Assembly (NCBI GenBank): GCA_017440575.1
Contig: JAFSGY010000084.1
Coordinates: forward strand, 1 to 34,066
Length of the DNA stretch: 34,066 nucleotides
Direction of reading: 5' to 3'
From: Lachnospiraceae bacterium
GTDB lineage: Bacteria; Bacillota; Clostridia; Lachnospirales; Lachnospiraceae
A model generated the notes under the pieces. That model worked only from the letters and a program-made list of their open reading frames with translations. It did no database searches and had not been told where the DNA came from. Shown here in pieces: positions 15,696 to 24,610 of this stretch; position 1 is the stretch's first letter, and each line of letters starts with the position of its first letter. The position numbers and the translations under genes are program-made.

Positions 15696-18221
15696 ATGGA
15701 ACAGTATCAGGTAACGGGCATGAGCTGTGCAGCGTGCAGCGCTCGTGTAGAGAAGGCAGTTTCTAAGGTGGAAGGAGTAACGTCCTGCTCGGTTAGTTTG
15801 CTGACAAACTCGATGGGAGTAGAGGGGACAGCTTCAACAGAATCTGTTATAAAGGCTGTAGAGGAAGCAGGTTATGGTGCTGCAAAGAAATCGGCAGCAG
15901 ACGCAGTAAGGAATTATTCGACTACAGCAGTTATGAATGATGATATGCTCAAAGATACCGAAACTCCTATATTAAAAAGGAGATTATTCAGTTCCTTGGG
16001 ATTTTTAATTCTTTTGATGTATTTTTCCATGGGACATATGATGTGGGGATGGCCAATTCCTGTATGGTTTGAAGGGAATCATGTGGCAATGGGGCTGTTG
16101 CAACTGTTATTAACGGTTGTGGTTATGGTTATTAATCAAAAGTTTTTTTTCAGCGGCTTCAAGAGCTTGTGGCATAAGGCACCCAATATGGATACATTGG
16201 TAGCCCTTGGATCTTCTGCGGCATTTGTGTACAGTACTTATGCATTATTTGCTATGACGGATGCACAGGCAAGAGGTGATATGATTGGTGTTATGGACTA
16301 TATGCATGAATTTTATTTTGAGTCAGCAGCTATGATTCTGACACTGATTACAGTAGGCAAGATGCTTGAAGCGCGTTCGAAGGGAAAAACAACAGATGCT
16401 TTAAAAAGTTTAATGAAGCTTGCTCCAAAGACAGCAGTTGTGGTTCGAAATGGAGTGGAGACTGAGGTTGCAATTGGTGATGTAAAAAAGGGTGATGTTT
16501 TTGTAGTACGTCCGGGTGAAAATATTCCAGTGGATGGAGTAGTTATTGAGGGCAACAGTGCAGTGAATGAAGCGGCGTTGACAGGCGAAAGCATTCCGGT
16601 TGATAAGGAAGCTGGTAGTCAGGTATCGGCAGCAACATTGAACCAATCTGGTTTCTTAAAATGTGAGGCAACCAGAGTAGGTGAAGATACAACATTATCA
16701 CAGATTATACAGATGGTAAGTGATGCAGCAGCGACCAAGGCTCCGATTGCAAAGGTTGCGGACAAGGTATCAGGCGTATTTGTTCCGACGGTTATTACGA
16801 TTGCTGTAATTACCATATTGGTATGGTTGTTTGCAGGAGAAAGCATCGGATTTGCACTGGCAAGAGGTATTTCGGTGTTGGTTATTAGTTGTCCATGTGC
16901 ACTTGGACTTGCAACACCGGTTGCCATTATGGTTGGTAATGGTATGGGAGCGAAAAATGGTATTATGTTCAAGACGGCCGTTTCTTTAGAAGAGGCAGGA
17001 AAAGTGCAGATTGTGGCATTGGACAAGACGGGAACGATTACCACAGGAGAACCGGAGGTCACAGATATACTTTCTGTAGATGGCATAACCCAAGGAGAAC
17101 TGTTACAGCTGGCAGCTGCCTTGGAGAGTAAGAGTGAGCATCCGCTTGCAAAGGCAATCCATGATTATGCAAGGGATAAGCAGATGGAGATTAGAGAGGT
17201 TGCAGAATTCCAATCTTTACCGGGAAATGGAGTAGCAGCAGTATTTCGTGAGAAAAAGGCATATGCAGGAAGTATGAAATACATCAGTGGTTTGACGGAT
17301 ATTCCCGCTTCCCTAAGAACAAAAGCAGATGTACTTGCCGAGGAAGGAAAGACTCCACTGTTTTTCGTGCTGGATGGAAAGCTATATGGTATGATTGCGG
17401 TTGCTGATGTCATCAAGGATGATAGTGCGCAGGCAGTCAGAGAATTGCAGAACATGGGAATTCATGTTGTTATGCTGACAGGTGATAATGAGAGAACAGC
17501 GCAGGCAATCGGAGCACAGGCAGGCGTGGATGAGGTAATTGCAGGAGTACTCCCGGATGGTAAGGAAAGTGTGATTCGTACATTAAAGGAAAAAGGCAAG
17601 GTTGCCATGGTTGGTGATGGTATGAATGATGCACCGGCTCTGACCAGAGCAGATATAGGGATTGCGATTGGTGCAGGAACGGATATTGCAATTGATGCGG
17701 CAGATGTAGTGTTAATGAAGAGCAGGCTGAAAGACGTACCGGCTGCAATTCGTCTCAGTCGGGCGACCTTGAAGAATATTCATGAGAATCTGTTCTGGGC
17801 ATTCATTTATAATATCATCGGAATCCCATTAGCAGCGGGCATATGGATTCCGATAGTAGGCTGGGAGCTGAATCCAATGTTTGGTGCGGCGGCTATGAGC
17901 TTATCAAGCTTTTGTGTTGTTTCCAATGCGCTTCGCTTGAATTTCTTAAATGTTCATGATTCAGGCAAAGACAAAAAAATAAAGAAGTCAAAAAACAAGG
18001 AGGAAAATAGTATGACAAAGACAATGAAAATCGAAGGCATGATGTGTGGACATTGTGAGGCAAGAGTAAAGAAGGTACTGGAAGCACTTCCGGAGGTTGC
18101 AGAAGCGGTAGTAAGCCATGAGGCAGGAACAGCAGTATTAACCTTAGCTAACGAGATAGCAGATGATGTTTTAAAGAAGACCATCGAAGATCAGGATTAT
18201 AAGGTTATTTCTATCGAGTAA
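15696..18221 (+). CDS. copA: Cu(I)-exporting P1B-type ATPase with C-terminal CopZ-like domain
   Basis: Exports Cu(I) across the membrane using ATP. Numbering from 15696: an N-terminal heavy-metal domain with CAAC (Cys11, Cys14); actuator TGES; membrane CPC at 399-401; phosphorylation DKTGT at 443; HP motif SEHPLAKAI; GDGMNDAP at 640. After the last helices a Lys-rich linker (DSGKDKKIKKSKNKEENS) leads in frame into a second heavy-metal domain from residue 773 with CGHC (Cys784, Cys787), resembling the chaperone CopZ. I chose ATG 15696 because AAAGG is 8 nt upstream; an in-frame GTG at 15687 lies inside that site. The linker spans a run of seven As and a complete Shine-Dalgarno before Met773, so this may be a recently joined copA and copZ. 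Confidence 0.93.
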   Translation: MEQYQVTGMSCAACSARVEKAVSKVEGVTSCSVSLLTNSMGVEGTASTESVIKAVEEAGYGAAKKSAADAVRNYSTTAVMNDDMLKDTETPILKRRLFSSLGFLILLMYFSMGHMMWGWPIPVWFEGNHVAMGLLQLLLTVVVMVINQKFFFSGFKSLWHKAPNMDTLVALGSSAAFVYSTYALFAMTDAQARGDMIGVMDYMHEFYFESAAMILTLITVGKMLEARSKGKTTDALKSLMKLAPKTAVVVRNGVETEVAIGDVKKGDVFVVRPGENIPVDGVVIEGNSAVNEAALTGESIPVDKEAGSQVSAATLNQSGFLKCEATRVGEDTTLSQIIQMVSDAAATKAPIAKVADKVSGVFVPTVITIAVITILVWLFAGESIGFALARGISVLVISCPCALGLATPVAIMVGNGMGAKNGIMFKTAVSLEEAGKVQIVALDKTGTITTGEPEVTDILSVDGITQGELLQLAAALESKSEHPLAKAIHDYARDKQMEIREVAEFQSLPGNGVAAVFREKKAYAGSMKYISGLTDIPASLRTKADVLAEEGKTPLFFVLDGKLYGMIAVADVIKDDSAQAVRELQNMGIHVVMLTGDNERTAQAIGAQAGVDEVIAGVLPDGKESVIRTLKEKGKVAMVGDGMNDAPALTRADIGIAIGAGTDIAIDAADVVLMKSRLKDVPAAIRLSRATLKNIHENLFWAFIYNIIGIPLAAGIWIPIVGWELNPMFGAAAMSLSSFCVVSNALRLNFLNVHDSGKDKKIKKSKNKEENSMTKTMKIEGMMCGHCEARVKKVLEALPEVAEAVVSHEAGTAVLTLANEIADDVLKKTIEDQDYKVISIE
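18012..18221 (+). CDS. copZ: CopZ-like copper chaperone, internal in-frame start within copA
   Basis: A 69-residue heavy-metal-associated domain starting MTKTMKIEGMMCGHCEARVK, with the Cu(I)-binding GMMCGHC motif and a complete betaalphabeta-betaalphabeta length, as expected for a free CopZ chaperone that would feed Cu(I) to CopA. Its ATG is preceded at an ideal 8-nt distance by AAGGAGG (17997-18003), the strongest ribosome site in the operon, which is read as codons within copA. It can therefore be made alone as well as as the tail of CopA. Removing one A from the A7 run at 17973-17979 would put TAA (17980-17982) in frame and separate the genes. Independent expression is an inference from the ribosome site. 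Confidence 0.6.
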   Translation: MTKTMKIEGMMCGHCEARVKKVLEALPEVAEAVVSHEAGTAVLTLANEIADDVLKKTIEDQDYKVISIE

Positions 18222-18289
18222 TCGGTCTGCTCTAAGGATAAGTGTGTTCTTTTACAAGTTATCTATAATATTGAAAATGTCAGACAATA

Positions 18290-18319
18290 TTGACATAATG
18301 GAAGAAGAGACAGTATAAT
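18290..18319 (+). promoter_or_regulatory. Near-consensus sigma-A promoter for the REC-GGDEF-EAL gene
   Basis: TTGACA (18290-18295), an 18-bp spacer, TATAAT (18314-18319). TGTCA (18279-18283) and TGACA (18291-18295) form a small inverted repeat over the -35 and could be a regulator site. Confidence 0.75.
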
Positions 18320-18358
18320 GTAAAAGGAATACACTATCCTTATGGAGGAGCAGGGGTG

Positions 18359-20392
18359 ATGAAGTCGATGAAAAATACCATTTTAATTGTGGATGATGAA
18401 GAAATTGTAAAGAAGTCTCTTAGGGATGTTTTGAAGGATGAATATGATACGTTAGAGGCTGAAAATGGACAGGAAGCTTTAGATATGCTTGCTATGCATG
18501 CGGAAAGTATAGTTGTTATTGTATTGGATGTGGTTATGCCTGTCATGGATGGCCTTTCTTTTTTAGAGCATTTCAGAAATCATCAGGAATATAATAATAT
18601 TCCTGTTATCGTTGCGACTTCTAATGAGGATGAAGGTGTAGAACAGAAGTGCTTGGAGTATGGAGTGTGGGACTTTGTTATGAAGCCATATAATCCGGTA
18701 CTTTTACAGTTTAGAATCAAAAATGTAATTGATAAGAGCAGAATGCTCATGAGCGAGAGAGATCCGGTTACCGGTTTGTATACAAAGCTAAAATTTTATC
18801 AGAAGGTTCGTCATATGCTGACAGAGGCAGTAGGTGAAAAGTTTGCATTTGTTCGAATTGATATTGATCGTTTTAAGATGATTAATAATTTTTACGGGAT
18901 CAAAGAAGGTGATAAGGTTCTACTGGCAATTGCCAAGGAATTGATAAGGATATCATCGGTATTTGATTATTTTGTGTATGCAAGACTGGAAAATGATGTT
19001 TTTGCGTGTTGTCTGCCATACAGAGAAGAGAATATAGAACTGTTAGTAAATGATTTGCAGATTAATTTAAAAAAGGTTAATAAGGATTATAATATTAAGG
19101 TTTCTTGTGGTGTTTATGTCATTAATGATTATAACATGGATGTCTCTGAAATGTATGATCGTGCTTATCTGGCGGCAAAGACCTGTAAGGGTAAATTTGT
19201 ACAGAACGTGGCATATTATGATGAGAGCATGATTGAGGACATGAGGCAAGAGCAGTTTGTCATTAATGCGGTTAACAAGGCGATTGAGGAAGAACAGTTT
19301 GTTGTTTATCTACAGCCTAAGGTGAATCTGGTGACGGGGAAGCCTTATGGAGCAGAGGCTTTGGTTCGGTGGATGCATCCGAAACAAGGAATGATAGCGC
19401 CAGGCGAGTTTATTCCTATCTATGAGAGAAATGGTATTATTGGACGATTGGATCAGTACATGTGGAAAAGTGTATGCAAGCTTCTTAGAAGGTGGATTGA
19501 TGAGGGCAGAAATCCGGATCCGATTTCCGTAAATGTATCTCGAGTGAATATTTACAATCCGCATTTGGTAGAGATATTAAATAAGTTGATTACAGAATAT
19601 CGTATTCCGCCACAGCTTTTGAATCTTGAGATTACAGAGAGTGCCTTTATGGAGGATCAGGCGCTTGTTATGAAAACGATGAAGCGTTTGCATAATCTTG
19701 GATTTAAGATAATGATGGATGATTTTGGAAGTGGTTATTCTTCCTTGAATGTGTTAAAAGATATGGATGTCGATTATTTAAAAATTGATATGAAGTTTTT
19801 GCAACAGGATGATGAATTTAATGGTAAGGGTGAAAAGGTGCTGACCTCTGTTGTAAGAATGGCAAAATGGCTACATCTACCGTCTATTGTAGAGGGTGTT
19901 GAGACTGAAGAACAGGTAGACTTTTTGAAGTGTATCGGTTGTGAATATGCACAGGGGTTCTATTATGCAAAGCCAATGCCAGTGGTTGATTATGAAATGT
20001 ATATAGCACGCGAGCGCAGGAAAGAGGATCAATCATCCATGAATGAAAATGCGAGCATGATTAGTGAGCTGTGGAATACTCGTTCGGCTGTAAGCATGCT
20101 GTTTGAAGCTTTGGATGTTCCGGTTGCTATTTATGAATATAGAAATGACAAGATAGAGATGTTACGAAGCAACACCTTGTACGAGAGATATATTAATATC
20201 GAGAACAGAGAACTTCAACGGAAAGAGAAGGAAGAACTAAGAAAAGTATTCAGTAGAATTGCGATTGGAAATTATGATTATCATGTTGAAGTGGACAGGG
20301 AAAATAATAAGCGATATCGCATATCTGCAAAGGTTTTAGGAAAACGAACAAATACTTTGGTCATTATGGTAACGTATATGGATATCAGCTGA
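18359..20392 (+). CDS. Response regulator: REC, degenerate GGDEF, active-type EAL
   Basis: A predicted phosphorylation-controlled c-di-GMP phosphodiesterase. Numbering from an in-frame GTG at 18356: REC domain at 5-125 with acidic pair Asp13/Asp14, phospho-acceptor Asp58 (VLDVVMP) and Lys110; GGDEF-like domain at 130-290 in which the signature is LENDVF (211-216), so cyclase activity is unlikely; EAL domain at about 300-550 with EALVRW (334-339), NVSRVN, LEITES, DDFGSGYSS (455-463), YLKID and EGVET (513-517), all intact. Residues about 570-678 form a PAS-like tail. GGAGG is 7 nt before the GTG and 10 nt before the ATG at 18359, which I prefer. No partner histidine kinase gene is nearby. Bounded by its own promoter and terminator. 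Confidence 0.92.
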   Translation: MKSMKNTILIVDDEEIVKKSLRDVLKDEYDTLEAENGQEALDMLAMHAESIVVIVLDVVMPVMDGLSFLEHFRNHQEYNNIPVIVATSNEDEGVEQKCLEYGVWDFVMKPYNPVLLQFRIKNVIDKSRMLMSERDPVTGLYTKLKFYQKVRHMLTEAVGEKFAFVRIDIDRFKMINNFYGIKEGDKVLLAIAKELIRISSVFDYFVYARLENDVFACCLPYREENIELLVNDLQINLKKVNKDYNIKVSCGVYVINDYNMDVSEMYDRAYLAAKTCKGKFVQNVAYYDESMIEDMRQEQFVINAVNKAIEEEQFVVYLQPKVNLVTGKPYGAEALVRWMHPKQGMIAPGEFIPIYERNGIIGRLDQYMWKSVCKLLRRWIDEGRNPDPISVNVSRVNIYNPHLVEILNKLITEYRIPPQLLNLEITESAFMEDQALVMKTMKRLHNLGFKIMMDDFGSGYSSLNVLKDMDVDYLKIDMKFLQQDDEFNGKGEKVLTSVVRMAKWLHLPSIVEGVETEEQVDFLKCIGCEYAQGFYYAKPMPVVDYEMYIARERRKEDQSSMNENASMISELWNTRSAVSMLFEALDVPVAIYEYRNDKIEMLRSNTLYERYINIENRELQRKEKEELRKVFSRIAIGNYDYHVEVDRENNKRYRISAKVLGKRTNTLVIMVTYMDIS

Positions 20393-20404
20393 GGGGAAAT
20401 TAGA

Positions 20405-20443
20405 TAACTATTCAGGGATTGCAAAACAGTCCTTGAATAGTTA
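20405..20443 (+). terminator. Hairpin terminator after the EAL gene
   Basis: TAACTATTCAGGGA (20405-20418) pairs with TCCTTGAATAGTTA (20430-20443), 14 bp with one wobble. The tail ATATTATTTT is only moderately T-rich. Confidence 0.7.
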
Positions 20444-20488
20444 TATTATTTTGAGAGAATACAATTTTTCAAAAGAAGGAAAAAATAC

Positions 20489-21223
20489 ATGAAAAGATAT
20501 AGGCTTTTGGACACCATAAGAGGAATAACATTATTAAGTATGATAGCCTATCATGCAGTGTGGGATTTGGTATATATATACGGCGTACAGGTGGAATGGT
20601 ATGGTACGAAAATCGGGTATATCTGGCAGCAGAGTATATGTTGGACATTTATCATATTATCAGGCTTTTGCTGGAGTCTTGGAAGGAAAAAACTAAAACG
20701 AGGGCTGACGGTGTTTGCAGGGGGGTTTGTGATTACTGCGGTTACCTTGCTTGTTATGCCTGAGAACAGAGTTGTATTTGGTGTCCTGACCTTGCTTGGT
20801 ATATGCATGCTGTTACAGATTGTACTTGAACCATTATACCGTCGGTGTAATAGTATGGTGGGAGTATTATTATCATTTTTGTGCTTTTTCATATTGAAGG
20901 ATATGAATAGTGGGAGGATTGGAGTTGTGGCATGGAAGAGTGTAGAATTACCAAAGGAATTATATACTAATTTATTTACTACACTTTTAGGGTTTCCGTC
21001 CAGAGATTTCTTTTCAACGGATTATTTTTCCTTATTACCATGGTATTTTTTGTTTTTAACAGGATATTTCTTATTTCACGTTATGCAGAAGAAAGAATTG
21101 CTACATAAGCTGCCAGATATACCGATTGCGCCATTAGAATGGATAGGCAGACATTCATTGATTCTTTATATGCTACATCAGCCAGTGATTTATGGTGTGT
21201 TATATCTTGTGATGCTGGTGTAA
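20489..21223 (+). CDS. HGSNAT/DUF1624-like membrane acyltransferase
   Basis: A 244-residue integral membrane protein with about seven predicted helices. The N-terminus RLLDTIRGITLLSMIAYHAVWDL matches, in part, the heparan-alpha-glucosaminide N-acetyltransferase catalytic-domain family (bacterial DUF1624), including the conserved D-x-x-R-G and the helix-1 histidine (His23). The C-terminus WIGRHSLILYMLHQPVIYG is also typical. It would move an acetyl group from cytosolic CoA to a sugar or other acceptor; the acceptor is unknown. AAGGAA precedes the ATG. No partner gene is evident: the next gene starts 181 nt later. That gap holds only a 19-codon frame (21236-21295) that I do not trust, and AT-rich promoter-like DNA. 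Confidence 0.85.
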   Translation: MKRYRLLDTIRGITLLSMIAYHAVWDLVYIYGVQVEWYGTKIGYIWQQSICWTFIILSGFCWSLGRKKLKRGLTVFAGGFVITAVTLLVMPENRVVFGVLTLLGICMLLQIVLEPLYRRCNSMVGVLLSFLCFFILKDMNSGRIGVVAWKSVELPKELYTNLFTTLLGFPSRDFFSTDYFSLLPWYFLFLTGYFLFHVMQKKELLHKLPDIPIAPLEWIGRHSLILYMLHQPVIYGVLYLVMLV

Positions 21224-21404
21224 GGAAGTGGATTATGAATGAATTGGTGATGACATTTAGGGAAGAAAAATGTAACTATGAAGGTACCGAATAGTTATAG
21301 AAAAATGATAGTAGTATATAATATAAAATGCATTCTTTATTGTAATGAGAAAGAAACAGAAGTGTTATAACAAGGAAGAAAAGAATAGATAAGGATATAA
21401 ATTT

Positions 21405-23141
21405 ATGCTTGAAAAAGAAAAATTGACATTTCATCCTATTTCATTAGAAGACAGAGATTGGATGATGCAGAAGTTAAGCGAGGACGATTTTTCGTCCTGT
21501 GAATATGCGTTTGCCAACAATTTCATGTGGAGTGAGGTCTACGAAGTAGAGGTAGGACAAGCCTACGAGTGTGGAATTATCCGTTATCGCATCAGTGGAG
21601 ACTTTTCTTATTCTTTCCCATTTGGAAATGGCGATAAGAAAAAGGCAATAGAACTACTTCGCGGAATCTGTGCAGCACATGGATATAAGCTGAATATGTA
21701 TCCAATCGAAGAAAAGGCGAGAAAAATGTTGCTTGAGTGGTTTCCGGGAGAATTTGCGTTGGATGCTGACAGGGCAGATTTTGATTATGTGTATACAGTA
21801 GAAAAGCTTTCTACATTAAAGGGTAAAAAGCTTCATGGAAAGCGTAATCATATTGCGAGATTTAAGGATAGTGATGACTGGAGCTATGAGCCTTTGGGAA
21901 GAGAAAACATAGATGAATGCCGAAAGATGGCTAAGCTATGGATTGATCAGAGAGAAGAGAAGTGGAATGAAGAGATGGAGCAGGAAATGCGGGTGCTGGA
22001 GAAGGCATTCGTTTATTTTGAGGAGCTTGGTCTTTTTGGTGGTGTTCTTCGTAAAAAAGGTGAAATAGTGGCATTTACTATGGGAGAACGCCTGAATTCG
22101 GATACTATGGTGGTTCATTTTGAAAAGGCATATCCTGAATTACAGGGAGCTTATCCGATGATAAATCAACAGTTTGTATTGGATAAGGGACAGGAATTTA
22201 CCTATGTGAATCGTGAAGAGGACACGGGAGATTTAGGACTTAGGAAGGCAAAGCTGTCATATTATCCTGATATGCTGGTGAAGAAATACAGTGCAGTAGA
22301 GAGCCATGTGGTTTTTGCAAGCGAGACGGATTATGATGCAGTAATAGACATATGGAAGCAATGCTTTGGAGATTCAGAAGAATATATTCGGATGTATCTG
22401 GAGAAGCGCTTTACTACGGAAAATATGCTAGTAATTCATGAAGATGGCAGACCTGTGTCAATGGCTAGCTTTTTACCCGTTCATGTTACGATTGATGGCG
22501 AGCCGATAGAGGCACGTTATGTCTATGCAGTTGGTACCTTGCCAATATATCGTGGTAAAGGGTATGCAACAGAGATTATTCGTTATGCTTTTGAAAAGTA
22601 TCAAATGCCTCTGATTTTACAGCCAGCAGAGGAGGAACTGGAGGCTTATTATGCAAGGTTGGGATTTGTGAAAGCATTTGAAGCGAGCCCGTGCTGGTGC
22701 TACGAAAGTTTTTTAGAATATGAAACCATGGAAATGACAGTTATGTCAGAAGTAAATGCCAGAGAATGGAATTTGCAGGAAATAACAGCTAAGGAATATA
22801 AAGCCTTGCGAGATGAAACACTTGCAGGAGAAGGTTATGTGGAGTGGGATGAGCAGGCGGTGTCCTATGCTATAGAGGAAAATGCCTTTTGTGGTGGAGA
22901 AACATGGAAGTTAATCTTGGATGAGAGTACAGAGCTATTAATGTATCGGAAAGAAGATAGGAAGCTGTGTATTGTCGAAACGACATTAGAGGAGGAAAGA
23001 TTGAGAGAACTACTTCCAACAATCATGCAAAAGACTTCATGCAGCAAGGCATATGCAGCTAATGTAGGCGGTATGATATGGCTACCGGAAGTTATGACAT
23101 GGGAAGATAAAAAAGGATATTTGAGTCTTACGTTAGGATAA
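21405..23141 (+). CDS. DUF2156 and GNAT acetyltransferase fusion protein
   Basis: A 578-residue cytosolic protein. Residues 1 to about 290 match the DUF2156 (phosphatidylglycerol lysyltransferase C-terminal-like, GNAT fold) family: FHPISLEDRDWM, SCEYAFANNFMW, KKLHGKRNHIARF and the end DLGLRKAKLSYYPDMLVKKY. Residues about 300-435 are a second GNAT domain with the acetyl-CoA loop RGKGYATEI (about 383-391) and EAYYARLGF. The remaining 140 residues resemble the C-terminal part of Eis-like or other two-domain GNAT proteins. No membrane helices are present, unlike MprF. The acceptor is unknown. The MATE gene begins 8 nt after its stop, so the two are co-transcribed. Confidence 0.85.
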   Translation: MLEKEKLTFHPISLEDRDWMMQKLSEDDFSSCEYAFANNFMWSEVYEVEVGQAYECGIIRYRISGDFSYSFPFGNGDKKKAIELLRGICAAHGYKLNMYPIEEKARKMLLEWFPGEFALDADRADFDYVYTVEKLSTLKGKKLHGKRNHIARFKDSDDWSYEPLGRENIDECRKMAKLWIDQREEKWNEEMEQEMRVLEKAFVYFEELGLFGGVLRKKGEIVAFTMGERLNSDTMVVHFEKAYPELQGAYPMINQQFVLDKGQEFTYVNREEDTGDLGLRKAKLSYYPDMLVKKYSAVESHVVFASETDYDAVIDIWKQCFGDSEEYIRMYLEKRFTTENMLVIHEDGRPVSMASFLPVHVTIDGEPIEARYVYAVGTLPIYRGKGYATEIIRYAFEKYQMPLILQPAEEELEAYYARLGFVKAFEASPCWCYESFLEYETMEMTVMSEVNAREWNLQEITAKEYKALRDETLAGEGYVEWDEQAVSYAIEENAFCGGETWKLILDESTELLMYRKEDRKLCIVETTLEEERLRELLPTIMQKTSCSKAYAANVGGMIWLPEVMTWEDKKGYLSLTLG

Positions 23142-23148
23142 AAAGGAT

Positions 23149-24486
23149 ATGAAAAGTCAGAGTAATGGAATTACGGAAGGAGTTATTTGGAAACAGCTTC
23201 TCAAATTCTTCTTCCCAATATTGATTGGAATATTTTTTCAACAGCTGTATAACACGATAGATACTGTTATTGTTGGTCGGTTTGTCGGAAAAGAAGCGTT
23301 ATCCAGTGTAGGTGGTTCATCTAGTCAGATTATTAATCTGGTAGTAGGCTTCTTTACCGGAATCTCGACTGGTGCATCTGTGTTGGTTGCACAGTATTTT
23401 GGTGCGAAGGATGGAAAGAGTCTGCACCAGACCTTACATACAGCCTATACCTTTGCTATTGTAGGCGGCATAATATTTGGAATAATCGGAATTATCTTAG
23501 CTCCGGATGTTTTGCGCTGGATGAAGACACCACAGGAGCTGATGGAAGGGTCAACGAAATATGTCAGAATCTATTCGACAGGTATGGTTTTTGTATTTGT
23601 CTATAATATGGGAGCTGCGGTGTTAAGGGCAGTAGGAGATTCGAAAAGACCGTTATACTTGCTGATTGTTTGTTGCATCATTAATATTATATTGGATTTG
23701 GTTTTTGTATTAGGTTTTGATGGCGGTGTTGTTGGTGTTGGAGTTGCAACGTTGTTGTCTCAGGCGATTAGTGCGATTCTAGTAACGATAATGATTATGT
23801 ATCGGACGAGAGAGATTAAGCTGGAGCTTAGAAAGCTGTGTCTGGAATCGAAATTTTTGAAAAAAGTACTTTGGATTGGACTTCCAACAGGAATGGAATC
23901 TGTGATGTATAGCTTTTCGAATGTGATTATACAGGCGGCACTGAATGACTTTGGCGTAGATACAGTGGCAGCCTGGGCAGCATTTGGCAAGATTGATAAT
24001 TTCTTCTGGATGATTAACAGCGCCTTTGGAACGGCAATTGTAACCTTTGTCGGACAGAACTTCGGTGCCGGAAAAATGGACAGAATCCGAAAGGCAGTAA
24101 AGCTATGGCTTGCAATTGCGATAGTGACGACATGGATGATAAGTAGTCTGATGCTTGTTAATGACAGGTTTTTGCTTGGAATATTTACTGTAGATGAGGT
24201 AGTTCTTGATATCGGAGTGCGGATGATTTGGTGTATTGCACCGTATTACTTTTTATTTGAATTTATAGAGATATTGTCAGGTGCGCTACGTGCAGAAGGC
24301 TTTGTTATTGTATCAACGCTTATGGTACTGTGTGGAACCTGTCTGTTCCGAATAGTGTGGGTATTGTTTATTACAGTGGGAATGAGTATGGAGATGATAT
24401 TGTACTGTTTTCCGATCACATGGGGTATTGGTGCAATAATGTTTATCGTATATTACTGGTGGAAGCAGAAAAGGGTGCTGAGATAA
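23149..24486 (+). CDS. MATE family multidrug/cation antiporter (second copy)
   Basis: A 445-residue twelve-helix exporter. The start MKSQSNGITEGVIWKQLLKF leads into FFPILIGIFFQQLYNTIDTV and GRFVGKEALSSVGGSSSQI, the standard MatE N-terminal half; the second half contains FVGQNFGAGK. It differs clearly in sequence from the MATE protein at 2362-3711, so it is a separate subfamily member and not a recent duplicate. AAAAAGGAT precedes the ATG. It is only 7 nt from the stop of the DUF2156-GNAT gene, suggesting the exporter and the acyl-transfer enzyme act together, for instance on a modified metabolite; that is speculation. Confidence 0.94.
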   Translation: MKSQSNGITEGVIWKQLLKFFFPILIGIFFQQLYNTIDTVIVGRFVGKEALSSVGGSSSQIINLVVGFFTGISTGASVLVAQYFGAKDGKSLHQTLHTAYTFAIVGGIIFGIIGIILAPDVLRWMKTPQELMEGSTKYVRIYSTGMVFVFVYNMGAAVLRAVGDSKRPLYLLIVCCIINIILDLVFVLGFDGGVVGVGVATLLSQAISAILVTIMIMYRTREIKLELRKLCLESKFLKKVLWIGLPTGMESVMYSFSNVIIQAALNDFGVDTVAAWAAFGKIDNFFWMINSAFGTAIVTFVGQNFGAGKMDRIRKAVKLWLAIAIVTTWMISSLMLVNDRFLLGIFTVDEVVLDIGVRMIWCIAPYYFLFEFIEILSGALRAEGFVIVSTLMVLCGTCLFRIVWVLFITVGMSMEMILYCFPITWGIGAIMFIVYYWWKQKRVLR

Positions 24487-24504
24487 AAGAGGTTAACATA
24501 ACTA

Positions 24505-24533
24505 TTGCTATTTGTGGTAAATTTTGTTAAAAT
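24505..24533 (+). promoter_or_regulatory. Extended -10 promoter for sstT
   Basis: TTGCTA (24505-24510), a 17-bp spacer, TAAAAT (24528-24533) preceded by TG at 24525-24526. Transcription would begin near 24540. Confidence 0.55.
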
Positions 24534-24535
24534 GT

Positions 24536-24585
24536 GCAATGTGGCGTACAAATGTCTTTGTACGAAAAACAAAATAAAACATTGC
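24536..24585 (+). promoter_or_regulatory. Nested hairpin at the sstT transcript start
   Basis: An inner stem CGTACAAA (24545-24552)/TTTGTACG (24557-24564), 8 bp perfect, lies inside an outer stem GCAATGT (24536-24542)/ACATTGC (24579-24585), 7 bp perfect. No T-run follows, so it is not a terminator on this strand. It may be an operator or a leader RNA structure controlling sstT. Confidence 0.45.
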
Positions 24586-24610
24586 CTTACATGGCGGAAT
24601 GGAGATACAA

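Noticed and set aside
21236-21295. 19-codon ORF between the HGSNAT-like and DUF2156-GNAT genes
   Set aside because: Too short, no recognisable content, and no associated stem or terminator.
2362-24486. The two MATE genes as a recent duplication
   Set aside because: Their proteins share only family-level similarity and differ in N-terminus and context, so they are distinct subfamily members.
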